A DNA stretch of 64,000 nucleotides from positions 744,001 to 808,000 of the forward strand of contig JAJPKA010000020.1 of NCBI GenBank assembly GCA_021323945.1, in the 5' to 3' direction. Source of the DNA: Pseudomonadota bacterium (GTDB lineage Bacteria; Desulfobacterota; Binatia; Binatales; Binataceae). Positions 1 to 8,599 of this stretch are shown piece by piece. Below the pieces are notes generated by a model that searched no databases, had not been told where the DNA came from, and saw only the letters and a program-made list of their open reading frames with translations. Made by a program: the position numbers and the translations under genes. Numbering within the stretch: the stretch's first letter is position 1; every line of letters begins with the position of its first letter.

Positions 1-456
1 GCGAGCCGTGGTTTTGACGCGGACCCGATCGAGCAGAGAACCGGAGTGTAGCGCCATCGCGTTGACGATCTGTTCATCGCTCGGGCTGATTTTGGTCATG
101 CCGCTGAAGCGAATCTCCCTGACCAGAGGTTCTTCATTAACCAAATACGTCAGGACGATGCCGTTGGGCTCACGTTTGACATAGGCGTTGACTCGGGTAA
201 AAAAACCCATGCGATAAATTGATTTGACGTCGGCGTCGACAGTGGCCGGGTTTAGAGGCTGGCCGACTTCAGAGGATATGTGCACCCGGATAGCATCGGT
301 TTCGACTCGCTGGTTACCGACAATTTTGATCTGCGAAATTGTCTGAGGGGACTGGGCCCAAGCCTTGGCTAGTGATAAAAATAGAGCCAAAAAAAGCCCA
401 ATCTTGTACAAGGAGCGGATACTCCGCCGACGCGTGATAAGCTTCGCCACCGTCAC
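1..456 (-). CDS. bamA: BamA, outer-membrane assembly factor (N-terminal part, runs off the window)
   Basis: Reading the minus strand from a GTG at 456 (a second GTG lies at 450) gives a basic start, a hydrophobic signal peptide (LFLALFLSLAKAWA) and then POTRA-type sequence (SPQTISQIKIVGNQRVET, later LVNEEPLVREIRFSG). BamA is the essential outer-membrane barrel that folds and inserts other beta-barrel proteins; its POTRA domains face the periplasm. Only about 150 residues are present, and the barrel lies beyond position 1. It sits downstream of lolD and lolC/E on the same strand, a common order in this group. No strong ribosome binding site precedes the GTG, so the exact start is uncertain. 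A TamA-like paralogue at 51.4-53.2 kb is distinct. Confidence 0.85.
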   Translation of the reverse strand, partial: MTVAKLITRRRSIRSLYKIGLFLALFLSLAKAWAQSPQTISQIKIVGNQRVETDAIRVHISSEVGQPLNPATVDADVKSIYRMGFFTRVNAYVKREPNGIVLTYLVNEEPLVREIRFSGMTKISPSDEQIVNAMALHSGSLLDRVRVKTTAR

Positions 457-612
457 CAATCATCAAGGCAGCGAACAAGCTAGCCAATCACCATTCGGAA
501 GTAAACTAACCTACCGATAAAAAACCAATAGTTATCGCGAGCCGATCGGGCAGTCGGTGATCAAGCCAGCCGTCGTCCACAAACCGTGGCTCATCCGCCT
601 CGGGGCGGACGC

Positions 613-1353
613 TCATGCCCGAATTGCGCCTGTCTCGTCCCATAATTTGCCTTGGTGCAGGCGTAGCGTGCGTCCCATGCTGCGTGACAGCCGTTCATTG
701 TGAGTTGCCACGATCAATGTGATACCGAGTTCGCGGTTGAGTCGGTGAAAGAGCGCATGCACTTCGTCGGCGGTCTGCGGGTCGAGATTGCCCGTCGGCT
801 CGTCGGCGAGTACCAGGGAAGGCCTCAGCACCACGGCGCGTGCAACCGCCACGCGTTGCTGTTCTCCCCCGGAAAGCTCGGCGGGGCGGCGATGGAGCTT
901 GTCGCCGAGCCCCACTAAAGCCAACATTTCCGCCGCTCGGGCCCGCGCCTCCCGATCGGGTAACCGCGCGATCAGAGCGGGCATCATCGTGTTTTCCAGG
1001 GCGCTAAAATCTGCCAGCAGATAGTGAAACTGAAAGATGAAGCCGAGTCGGGAGTTACGGAATTCAGCCAATCGCCGTTCGTCCATCGCGAACAGGTTCT
1101 CGCCCTCAAAGTAGACATTTCCGGCGGTGGGTGGCTCCAGGCTGCCCAGAACGTGGAGCAGAGTGGATTTACCCACTCCCGACTGGCCCACGATTGCCAC
1201 CTCTTCGCCCACTCCAACCTCGAGATCAAGTTTGCGCAGCACCCAGATCTCGCGACCTGCGTCGATGAATTTCTTGTCGATCGAGGCCGCCTGGAGCAAT
1301 TGGGGAGTGCGGCTGCTCGCCGCGCGTTGCAGCGGCAATGCTTCGTTACTCAT
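613..1353 (-). CDS. lolD: LolD, lipoprotein-releasing ABC transporter ATPase
   Basis: 246-residue ABC ATPase of the LolD/MacB class, with Walker [10 protein letters not shown], signature LSGGEQQR, Walker [13 protein letters not shown] and the H-loop ATHN. LolD powers release of outer-membrane lipoproteins from the inner membrane to LolA, together with the LolC/E permease. The ATG at 1353 is chosen over an upstream frame opening because it overlaps the stop of the permease gene (ATGAGTAA), which indicates translational coupling. It also gives the usual LolD length. The partner permease lies immediately upstream on the same strand. Confidence 0.93.
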   Translation of the reverse strand: MSNEALPLQRAASSRTPQLLQAASIDKKFIDAGREIWVLRKLDLEVGVGEEVAIVGQSGVGKSTLLHVLGSLEPPTAGNVYFEGENLFAMDERRLAEFRNSRLGFIFQFHYLLADFSALENTMMPALIARLPDREARARAAEMLALVGLGDKLHRRPAELSGGEQQRVAVARAVVLRPSLVLADEPTGNLDPQTADEVHALFHRLNRELGITLIVATHNERLSRSMGRTLRLHQGKLWDETGAIRA

Positions 1354-2623
1354 AGCGAATAATTTCCACTGGTCGGAGCGCACGCGCCTGCCAAGCCGGG
1401 TAAATCGCACCGCAGAGGCACAAAATTATCGCCGCTGCGGCAACGGCGACGAAGTTAACTGCATAGAGTCGCACTGGTACGACACTGACCATGAAAAGAT
1501 CGGGCGGGAGATGAATCAGATGATACTTACCGATCAAAAAGGCGACGATGAAGCCCGCAGTTACACCGGTTATTGTGCCGCCCAGCCCCAGTATTGCGCC
1601 TTCACATAAAAAGATGGCCGCGATCGAGCCGGCGCGGGCGCCCATCGTACGTAAAATCGCGATCTCCTTGCGCCGTTCCATCACGATCATCACGAGCGTC
1701 GCGACGATATTGAAGGCGGCGACTAGCACTATCAACAACAGTACGAGAAAGTACGTCGATTTCTCGAGCTTAAGCGCGGAAAACAGCGGCGCATCGGTCT
1801 CCGTCCAGTCGCTGACGCGATATCGGCCCCCGGCTACTGCGGCGATTTTGCGCGCAATCGCCGGTGCGTCAAACAGATTGTGCACGCGGACCTCCAGGCC
1901 GGTCTCGAGCTGGGGGTCATCGGCTAAAAGGGTCGTGCTATTTTTCAACGCCACAAACATCAAAGATGAATCGTACTCATACATCCCTGAATGGAACAGG
2001 CCGCCGACCACGAATCGCCGAAGCCGAGGCGAGCCAATGCCCGAGGCAACGCTGGTCGGTGAGATGACGACCAGAGGATCTCCCACGCCAATGCCCAATT
2101 CTTCGGCAAGCGACTTGCCAACGATTATCCCGGGCAAACGCACGGTGCGTTTTTTGCCGTTTTCAGTCAGGCTGGTTGGAAGCATTTGGTCCAATTTCTC
2201 GAGAGAGCCGCTCTCAAGAGTGTTCTTCAATTCGCTCAACACCGGGTTGTTGGCCGGCACCACCCCCCGCAAAGTTCCCCCCGCCACGTAAGCCGGTTGA
2301 CCCGACGGCGTGGTCGAAACCACCAGGACTGGAGATACGGTGAAGGGAGCAACCGCCACGATCCCGCCAAGCGACTCGATTTTGCGTTCAAGGCCGGCCA
2401 GTCCTGGATCCGGCCCGGCAGTGCTGAGCGAAATCTCGGGGTTGAAAGCCAGCAACCGAGCTCGCAGATCTTCCTGGAAGCCGCTCATGACAGACAACAC
2501 GACCGTGAGTGCGAAGGTGCCGATTGCGACGCCGGCCACCGAAATCAATGCGATCAATGAGACGAAACGTTCGCGGCGCCGAGCTCGCAGATAACGCAAG
2601 CCGATCAAGTATTCGTAGCGCAT
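1346..2623 (-). CDS. lolC: LolC/LolE-type lipoprotein-releasing permease
   Basis: 425-residue FtsX/MacB-type permease. It starts with the LolC/E hallmark YEYLIGLRYLRARRRERFVS, a first membrane helix (about 23-47) and a large periplasmic domain (about 48-275). Three further helices follow at the C-terminus, with ERRKEIAILRTMGA between the first two, the conserved coupling segment for the ATPase. It extracts mature lipoproteins from the inner membrane. Only one permease gene is present, so the complex may be a homodimer of this subunit (LolF-like usage); whether it is C or E cannot be told. It overlaps lolD by 8 bases. Confidence 0.92.
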   Translation of the reverse strand: MRYEYLIGLRYLRARRRERFVSLIALISVAGVAIGTFALTVVLSVMSGFQEDLRARLLAFNPEISLSTAGPDPGLAGLERKIESLGGIVAVAPFTVSPVLVVSTTPSGQPAYVAGGTLRGVVPANNPVLSELKNTLESGSLEKLDQMLPTSLTENGKKRTVRLPGIIVGKSLAEELGIGVGDPLVVISPTSVASGIGSPRLRRFVVGGLFHSGMYEYDSSLMFVALKNSTTLLADDPQLETGLEVRVHNLFDAPAIARKIAAVAGGRYRVSDWTETDAPLFSALKLEKSTYFLVLLLIVLVAAFNIVATLVMIVMERRKEIAILRTMGARAGSIAAIFLCEGAILGLGGTITGVTAGFIVAFLIGKYHLIHLPPDLFMVSVVPVRLYAVNFVAVAAAAIILCLCGAIYPAWQARALRPVEIIRYE

Positions 2624-2913
2624 TCAGCTGACGAGTCGCGGGGTGAGATATTACCACCCGGCTTTGCCCAGCGAGGCTGCAGCATCAGCCGGCTTTGACC
2701 CTTTCCTTTATGCTCAAAATCGCATCTAGAACAGCATCCTCGATTTGCGAGGCTCGCGCCAGAGGCTGGACGCACGCTCGGGTAGAAGAACTTGACTGCC
2801 AGGGGCCGATCTGGATGAATTTTGTCGCCGACCGTGACGTCCAACCAAGGGCGGTTGATTAAGCTCGTGCTCCGCCTATAGACTCGCAGCGTATCTTTTC
2901 TGGGGGCTTTTTC

Positions 2914-5598
2914 ATGGAGTGCTTTCGGGGGCGAATTTTGTTAATCGCACTATGCTTCAGTCTGGGCACAACCCGAGTGCAGGCCGGCGAAACGCCGGTT
3001 CCCGATAAGCCCAGTCGAGTCGCTAACGCATCGGCGCTCAGTACTGCGAGCGCCAAGATCAACTCGAGTCGGCCCGTTGACTCGTCGGGCGAACGCGTCG
3101 CGAAGGCTGCCGGAGATTCAGCGGAAGTCGACGTCTCCGACGACAATCCAGCCGACGACAGCAATTCATCGGCTGAAGAAGGTGACGAAAAATCGGCAGT
3201 TGCGGTCAATGCCGAAAATTCCTCGAGTGTGCCGCGGGCGGTCGGCGATCAAGACCTTATCACTATGAACTTCCAGAACGTCGATCTGCCAGTGTTGGCG
3301 AAATTCATCAGTGAAATTACCGGCAAGAACTTTGTCCTGGATGAGAGTGTGCGAGGTCGAGTTAGCATCATTTCGCCGACCAAAGTCACGCCGGAGCAGG
3401 CTTATTCCATCTTTCAGTCGGTACTGCAGGTCAAAGGATTTACTACGGTCCAGGCTGGCTCGATCATCAAGATCATCCCTTCTCGTGACGTCCGGCAGTC
3501 CGCTGAGCTTACCCAATCACAGGAGCCGGGGTTCACCCAAGGGGATCAGTACGTCACCCGGATGGTCAAGCTGCGCAACACGGACGCGACCTCGATCATG
3601 AGCGTGATTCAGCCGATGATCTCCCATGACGGTCTGGTGGCCGCTTTCCCTCAGGACAACACACTGATCATCACCGATGACGCTTATAACGTTCAGCGGC
3701 TCCTGCGGATTGTTGGCAGCTTGGATGTGCAGGGCGTCCAGCAGAACGTGGCAGTGATCCCCCTTAAATTGGCGTTTGCTGACGATCTCGCGGAACAAAT
3801 CGAGAAGATCATGACCGCTCGGGAAAGTGCGATGCACGGTGGTACAGGCACCGGCAACTTCCTCCGTCCGGGCATGGGGGTAGTGGCGCCGTCGGCGCAA
3901 GGCGCCACAACGAAGTTCAGTATCGTGGCAGACGAGCGTACGAATTCATTGGTGGTGCTGGCAAGCCCACTGGAGATGCGGCAAATCAAGGATCTGGTTG
4001 CCCGGCTTGACATCCATCCACCTAATGAAACCTCGCGAATACATGTTTATCGCCTTAAGTACGCGTCCGCCGGCGAAATGGTCGATGTGCTCAACGGACT
4101 CCTGAACGGCGGTGGCGGTGCCTCGTCACTAACGCCGACAACGGGGCGCAATTCACTCGGTCGCGGCGGTTCGGGGCTGATGTCACTGGCCGGCGGCTTC
4201 GGTGGTTATGGCGGCGGCTTTGGCGGTTATGGCGTGTCCGGCTATGGTAGCGGCTATGGCAGTGGTTATGGGGGTGGGTTCTCAAGCTTCGGCGCAAGCA
4301 ACTCGAGTTTCGGCTCGGGACTGGCGGGTTCGATGATGAGTACCGGTTATGGGAGCGGCATGGGCAGCACTTCGCGAGGAACAAGTAGCACCGGTAGCAC
4401 CACCGCTGCCACCAGCGGGACCAAGAACCCCAATTTCGAAAGCCCAGTCAGCATTACCAGCGATCCGGCGACCAATTCACTGGTCATCAGTGCTGCCCCG
4501 CAGGATTACGAGACTCTCCGACATGTGATCGAGCAGCTTGATATTCCGCGCGTGCAAGTCTTTGTGCAGGCGATCATCGTCGAGGTGAACGTCGAGCACG
4601 CACGCGATATCGGGGTTGCAGGCTTTGCTCCCAGCTTTGGTCACGGCAACGTCCTGGGAGTCGGAACGCTGAACTTTGGCGCTCTTCAGAATGCCCTGGG
4701 TAATCCGCTCGGACTGACGGGCCTCGGCATCGGGCTATCCTCAGGGAGCAATTGCACGGTTCCGGGCACCCTGCTCAACTCAGCAGTCAGTGCGGTCAGC
4801 AGCGCCACAACCGCCACTGGGGCAGTCACGGTGCCGTGCGATATAGCTCTGATGACGGCGCTTGAGAGTGATACGCACAGTAACGTGCTGTCGGCGCCGA
4901 CCTTGCTCACTGCGGACAACGAAGAAGCCACGATAGTCGTCGGCCAGAACCTGCCATTTGTCAGTTCCGCCGCCGCGACTTCGGCGCTCTCTGGTCAGAT
5001 TTTTAACTCGGTAACGCGCCAGAACGTGGGAATTTCCCTGGATTTCATTCCGCAGGTCACCAGCGGCGACTACGTTCGTCTCGATGTTTATGAGGAGGTC
5101 TCGAACGTCGTCAACGGCACGACGAACCAGGCGACGAATCCGTTGGGTCCGACTACGACCATCCGTTCCGCCTCAACCTCGGTCCTGGTGCAGAATCACC
5201 GGACCGCAGTCATTGGAGGGCTTATCTCTAGTGACGTCGAAAACGCCCGACAGGGCATACCTTTCCTTTCCGATATTCCAGTGCTCGGCAATCTGATGAG
5301 TGATACCTCGCGTCAGGGTACGAAGGACAATCTGTTGGTCTTTCTAACGCCGCATGTCATCCGCACTCATGACGATTTGCAGGCCTTGGCATTGGATGAG
5401 CGGCAGAAGTTCGTGCGCTCGCTGGGCCGCAAGGAAGTAAACAGCATGCCCGTATCGCAGTTTCAGCAGCTCTATCAGCCGACATTCAATGCCTCGGTAT
5501 CACCGCAGCAAGACCTTATGCAGTCGCAAGCACAGGGTTCAGCGGGTGCATCTTCCGCCAGCGGCGCATCGGCGGCGGGTAACGGAACATCTCCTTGA
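2914..5598 (+). CDS. gspD: Type II secretion secretin (GspD family)
   Basis: 894-residue secretin. A signal peptide (about 1-25) and a Ser/Asp/Glu-rich linker precede the N0 domain (from about 113, starting ITMNFQNVDLPVLAKFIS). N1-N3 repeats follow, then the secretin core ending in AVIGGLISSDVENARQGIPF and LLVFLTPHVIRT. It forms the outer-membrane gate of type II secretion. Between about residues 399 and 503 lies a Gly/Tyr/Ser-rich insertion (GGYGGGFGGYGVSGYG type), longer than the usual N3 loop. No other gsp gene is in the window, so the rest of the machine must be elsewhere. A strong hairpin follows the stop codon. The promoter is presumably in the 290-base divergent gap shared with lolC/E, but no convincing sigma-70 boxes were found. 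Confidence 0.93.
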   Translation: MECFRGRILLIALCFSLGTTRVQAGETPVPDKPSRVANASALSTASAKINSSRPVDSSGERVAKAAGDSAEVDVSDDNPADDSNSSAEEGDEKSAVAVNAENSSSVPRAVGDQDLITMNFQNVDLPVLAKFISEITGKNFVLDESVRGRVSIISPTKVTPEQAYSIFQSVLQVKGFTTVQAGSIIKIIPSRDVRQSAELTQSQEPGFTQGDQYVTRMVKLRNTDATSIMSVIQPMISHDGLVAAFPQDNTLIITDDAYNVQRLLRIVGSLDVQGVQQNVAVIPLKLAFADDLAEQIEKIMTARESAMHGGTGTGNFLRPGMGVVAPSAQGATTKFSIVADERTNSLVVLASPLEMRQIKDLVARLDIHPPNETSRIHVYRLKYASAGEMVDVLNGLLNGGGGASSLTPTTGRNSLGRGGSGLMSLAGGFGGYGGGFGGYGVSGYGSGYGSGYGGGFSSFGASNSSFGSGLAGSMMSTGYGSGMGSTSRGTSSTGSTTAATSGTKNPNFESPVSITSDPATNSLVISAAPQDYETLRHVIEQLDIPRVQVFVQAIIVEVNVEHARDIGVAGFAPSFGHGNVLGVGTLNFGALQNALGNPLGLTGLGIGLSSGSNCTVPGTLLNSAVSAVSSATTATGAVTVPCDIALMTALESDTHSNVLSAPTLLTADNEEATIVVGQNLPFVSSAAATSALSGQIFNSVTRQNVGISLDFIPQVTSGDYVRLDVYEEVSNVVNGTTNQATNPLGPTTTIRSASTSVLVQNHRTAVIGGLISSDVENARQGIPFLSDIPVLGNLMSDTSRQGTKDNLLVFLTPHVIRTHDDLQALALDERQKFVRSLGRKEVNSMPVSQFQQLYQPTFNASVSPQQDLMQSQAQGSAGASSASGASAAGNGTSP

Positions 5599-5606
5599 GG
5601 GCGGCG

Positions 5607-5632
5607 GCGCGGAGTCAGAAGTGGCTCCGCGC
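5607..5632 (+). terminator. GC-rich hairpin after the secretin gene
   Basis: A 10-bp stem (GCGCGGAGTC with GGCTCCGCGC, one G-T pair) closes a six-base loop just 8 bases after the gspD stop. There is no T-run after it, so it is either a weak or factor-assisted terminator or a 3' stabilising structure that separates gspD from the acyltransferase gene. Confidence 0.4.
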
Positions 5633-5682
5633 TGGTTGCGCCTGCGCTTGTACTGACGGTATCGGTCACAAAAATCGCTTTA

Positions 5683-6603
5683 ATGGCGCGTCAGATTGGG
5701 CTCTTGCGGGCTTGGGTCGAGTGCGCTGGATTTGCGATCCCGTGGGCGCTATTGCGTGCTTTACCGCTGGAAACAGCGGTCCGCACCGGGGCTGCGATTG
5801 GCGCGCTCGCGTTGGCCTTTGACGTCTACAATCGGTCAATCGCTCGCCTTAATCTGGAAATCGCTTTTGCGGAACTGACGTCTGCAGAGCGCTCACGTAT
5901 CCTTAGAGACAGCTACCGGAACTTCGGCCGGATGGCGGCTGAGTGGGTGCACTTCCCGGAACTCACCGCGCACAATATCCAGCGCTACGTAACCTACGCA
6001 GGCAGTCAGCACTGGACCGATGCAAGCGAGCGTTCGCAAGGCCGGGGCATCCTCGTCCTCACCGGCCATTTTGGCAACTTCGAATTGTTGTCGCTGGCTC
6101 ATTCAATCTACGGTAACCGGATCGCGATCGTACAGCGCCCGAATCGTAATCCTATCCTAGATTACGCCATTGCGACGCGACGCCACCGCTTCGGCAACCT
6201 CACTATTCCGCGCAAGGGCGCAGCCCGCCAGGTGCTGCGGCTATTACGCGACGACTGGATGGTAGCAATCCCTCTCGATCTGGATACGCGCCAGGGGACC
6301 TTTGTCGACTTCTTTGGCATGCCAGCCGCAACTAGTCCAGCTTTGGCGCGAATCGCAATGGTTAGTGGAGCACCCGTACTGCCAGCCTTCATGGTGCGCG
6401 AAGGACAGACCACACGGCACCAGATAACCATTCTACCCGCGATCGAAGTTCGTCAATCCGGCTCGCGCGATGAATGTATCCGTGAATACACCCAGATTTT
6501 TACCTCGATAATCGAATCGATGATTCGCCGTTATCCGGACCATTGGAATTGGATCCACAGGCGGTGGAAAACGCGGCCTGGGGATGAAGCACGATTCTAT
6601 TGA
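5683..6603 (+). CDS. LpxL/HtrB-family lipid A or lysophospholipid acyltransferase
   Basis: 306 residues of the LpxL/LpxM acyltransferase family. The catalytic HX4(D/E) motif is seen as HFGNFE near residue 130, followed by the family block IVQRPNRNP, a second block around VAIPLDLDTRQGTFVDFFG, and the C-terminal RYPDHWNWIHRRWKTRP. The family transfers secondary acyl chains to the lipid A precursor at the inner membrane; related members acylate other lipids, so the substrate is not certain. A hydrophobic N-terminus would anchor it. The ATG at 5683 lacks a clear ribosome binding site. The next gene on the same strand is the DUF1614 protein. Confidence 0.88.
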   Translation: MARQIGLLRAWVECAGFAIPWALLRALPLETAVRTGAAIGALALAFDVYNRSIARLNLEIAFAELTSAERSRILRDSYRNFGRMAAEWVHFPELTAHNIQRYVTYAGSQHWTDASERSQGRGILVLTGHFGNFELLSLAHSIYGNRIAIVQRPNRNPILDYAIATRRHRFGNLTIPRKGAARQVLRLLRDDWMVAIPLDLDTRQGTFVDFFGMPAATSPALARIAMVSGAPVLPAFMVREGQTTRHQITILPAIEVRQSGSRDECIREYTQIFTSIIESMIRRYPDHWNWIHRRWKTRPGDEARFY

Positions 6604-6701
6604 GCTCCGAGATTCGAAAGTTCTGGTCCTAACGCGAGCTCCCGTCCAGGAGCCGGCGGCTTCGTCTTCGTGCGATCCGGATCATGCTATGATTGCCAAC
6701 C

Positions 6702-7388
6702 ATGTTCTTCGGTCCATTCCTCGCCTTCTACGCGATACTGTTTTTTGCCCTGCTGGCAGGCCTTTTCGTCATGCTGGAGATCGGGCTTATCAACTATGCG
6801 TTCGGCGCGCTCGGCCTGCCCCCAGAGTTGGCATTAATAGCTCTGATGACCAGCCTGATCGGGAGCTACATCAACATCCCGATCGCAGAGATTGAAAGTG
6901 GCGAACCCTACCTGGCTGAAATCGTAAGCGCTTTTGGTATTCGCTATCGAGTTCCCCTGCGCTATGCGCGAGGCGCCACGACGCTTGCCATTAACGTCGG
7001 TGGCGCCATAGTGCCGATACTGATTTCGATTTACGTCTTATCGCACCAGCCCGCAGCAATTCTTCCGGGCAGCTTAACCGCTGTCGTCGTCGCGCTGGTC
7101 GTTCATCGGTGGGCTCGACCAGTGCGAGGCCTCGGCATAGCCATCCCGATGTTTATTCCACCGATAGCAGCCGCAGTGACTGCCTCGGTAATGGCAGGTC
7201 TGTTCGGAGGCCCGCGACATGTTGATGCGATCGCTTATGTAGGTGGAGTAATCGGGACACTGGTCGGCGCCGACATCGCCAATTTGGGAAAATTGCGCGA
7301 GCTCGGAGCGCCGGTTGCCTCGATCGGGGGTGCGGGGACTTTCGACGGCGTCTTCCTGACCGGGATAGTGGCTGTACTGCTGGCCTGA
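6702..7388 (+). CDS. DUF1614 family membrane protein
   Basis: 228-residue integral membrane protein with about seven hydrophobic segments. It matches the DUF1614 family pattern: an early segment LIGSYINIPI, a central ATTLAINVGGAIVPI, and a C-terminus with VGADIANLGKL and SIGGAGTFDGVFLTGIVAVLLA. The family is widespread in archaea and anaerobic bacteria and has no established function. The ATG at 6702 is preferred to a TTG 9 bases upstream. It ends 57 bases before the converging methyltransferase remnant. Confidence 0.8.
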   Translation: MFFGPFLAFYAILFFALLAGLFVMLEIGLINYAFGALGLPPELALIALMTSLIGSYINIPIAEIESGEPYLAEIVSAFGIRYRVPLRYARGATTLAINVGGAIVPILISIYVLSHQPAAILPGSLTAVVVALVVHRWARPVRGLGIAIPMFIPPIAAAVTASVMAGLFGGPRHVDAIAYVGGVIGTLVGADIANLGKLRELGAPVASIGGAGTFDGVFLTGIVAVLLA

Positions 7389-7445
7389 GAGCGAGCCTTT
7401 GCGAGGCGGAGTCTTGCGCGAGAATCTTTGAGAGGATTCGAAAAG

Positions 7446-8197
7446 CTATCGGTTTTTCCGACCAGTCAGCGCGAGGGTACGCTGTTGAAACCGGATAGTG
7501 CCGTCACGGCGAAACGGCTGTGCGCCGCTCAAATCGTTGGTCCAGTCCTCTTCCAAGAGTCGTCGCACCTCGGCCGCATCGCGATCATCTGTTTTCGCCA
7601 CGTCCAGCCAGGATTCAAGCTCCACGATCAATTCATCAGAGAACATTCGCTGCAACTCGGTCGGAGCCAGGGCGCGGGTATAGGAATGGTCTCGCAAACG
7701 TTCAAGATGATTGTAATAAAATGCTCGCGCCGGCACTCCACTACTATATAAATCTTCTGCGGCAATCGTGCCTCCCGGACGGCACACCTGAGACATCTGA
7801 GCAAGAACGCGAGCACGTTGGGCGAAATGATGGAAGGCGAATCGACGGACGGCAATGTCCAGCTCACCGTCGATGCATGGCAGTTGCTCAGCGTCTGCAA
7901 CTACAAAGTGAACGTTATTCAGCGCTCGGCGTTTGCGTGTTCGGTTGGCAATCTTGACTGGTGCCTCGGTCAGGTCGATCCCGATCACCTCGTTACACTT
8001 GGCCGCCAGAGCCGTTGCAACATAACCTGGCCCGGTGGCGATCCCTATTGCACGTTGACCTTGATGAGGCGCAATGGCCTCGACCAGACGCGCTAAACGG
8101 GTTTCATCGTTTGTTAGCTGAGCCCCGCATAGGCGTCGGCGTGCTTAGTGAACTCCTCGCGAACGACAGCTTTATGACCGGAGTTAGCGATGAAGTG
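7446..8197 (-). pseudogene. SAM-dependent methyltransferase, frameshifted N-terminus
   Basis: The minus strand encodes a class I methyltransferase in two frames. The N-terminal piece (REEFTKHADAYAG) runs into a TAA at 8114-8116. The continuation (AQLTNDETRLARLVEAIAP, then the SAM loop GIATGPGYVATAL, IGIDL and FHHF) lies in the frame one base away. The break falls near a run of four G at 8123-8126, so a one-base deletion or a sequencing error is likely. Neither frame has ATG, GTG or TTG before the SAM loop; the first is a GTG at 7988, which would remove the cofactor site. The N-terminal piece starts directly after the DUF35 stop, so the gene was the last of a thiolase-DUF35-methyltransferase operon. 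Function beyond the fold is unknown. Confidence 0.7.
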
Positions 8198-8599
8198 CTA
8201 GGCTGGTCGGAACTTTACCAGTGTGTGATCCGGTGTGACATCATCGAAGTAGGCTACCACCGGCATCCCGATTTTTATGTGGTCCACCGGGGCTTCGAGA
8301 TTGGTTGTCATGCGCGGCCCCTCGTCCAATTCGACGATTGCTAGTACGTAGGGCTTGTCGGCGAACGAACGAGTCGCTGCACGGCGGACAATGGTGTAGC
8401 TGTACAACGTGCCACGTCCGCTCACCTTCTGCCATTCGAGTCGGTCCGACAGGCAATTCGGACAACGATCGCGTGGATAATAAATGAACCGGTTGCAGAC
8501 GCGGCAGCGCTGCAGCATCAGTTCGTGACGCTTCGCTGCGTCCCAGAAAGGTCGACTGGTAGCGGTCGGCCGGGGTAATGGCTTGGTGTACTCGCTCAT
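8198..8599 (-). CDS. DUF35 OB-fold / zinc-ribbon protein, thiolase partner
   Basis: 133 residues with a rubredoxin-like zinc ribbon near residues 32-49 (CRVC and CPNC) followed by an OB-fold domain (RGTLYSYTIVRRAA, YVLAIVELDEGPRMTTNL). DUF35 proteins form complexes with thiolase-like or HMG-CoA-synthase-like enzymes and channel or bind acyl-CoA. Its ATG overlaps the stop of the upstream thiolase gene by four bases (ATGA), so the two proteins are probably made in equal amounts and work together. Confidence 0.9.
   Translation of the reverse strand: MSEYTKPLPRPTATSRPFWDAAKRHELMLQRCRVCNRFIYYPRDRCPNCLSDRLEWQKVSGRGTLYSYTIVRRAATRSFADKPYVLAIVELDEGPRMTTNLEAPVDHIKIGMPVVAYFDDVTPDHTLVKFRPA

Noticed and set aside
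1127-2560. Several open frames on the plus strand across lolD and lolC/E
   Set aside because: They lie antisense to well-identified genes and show composition expected of frame shadows.
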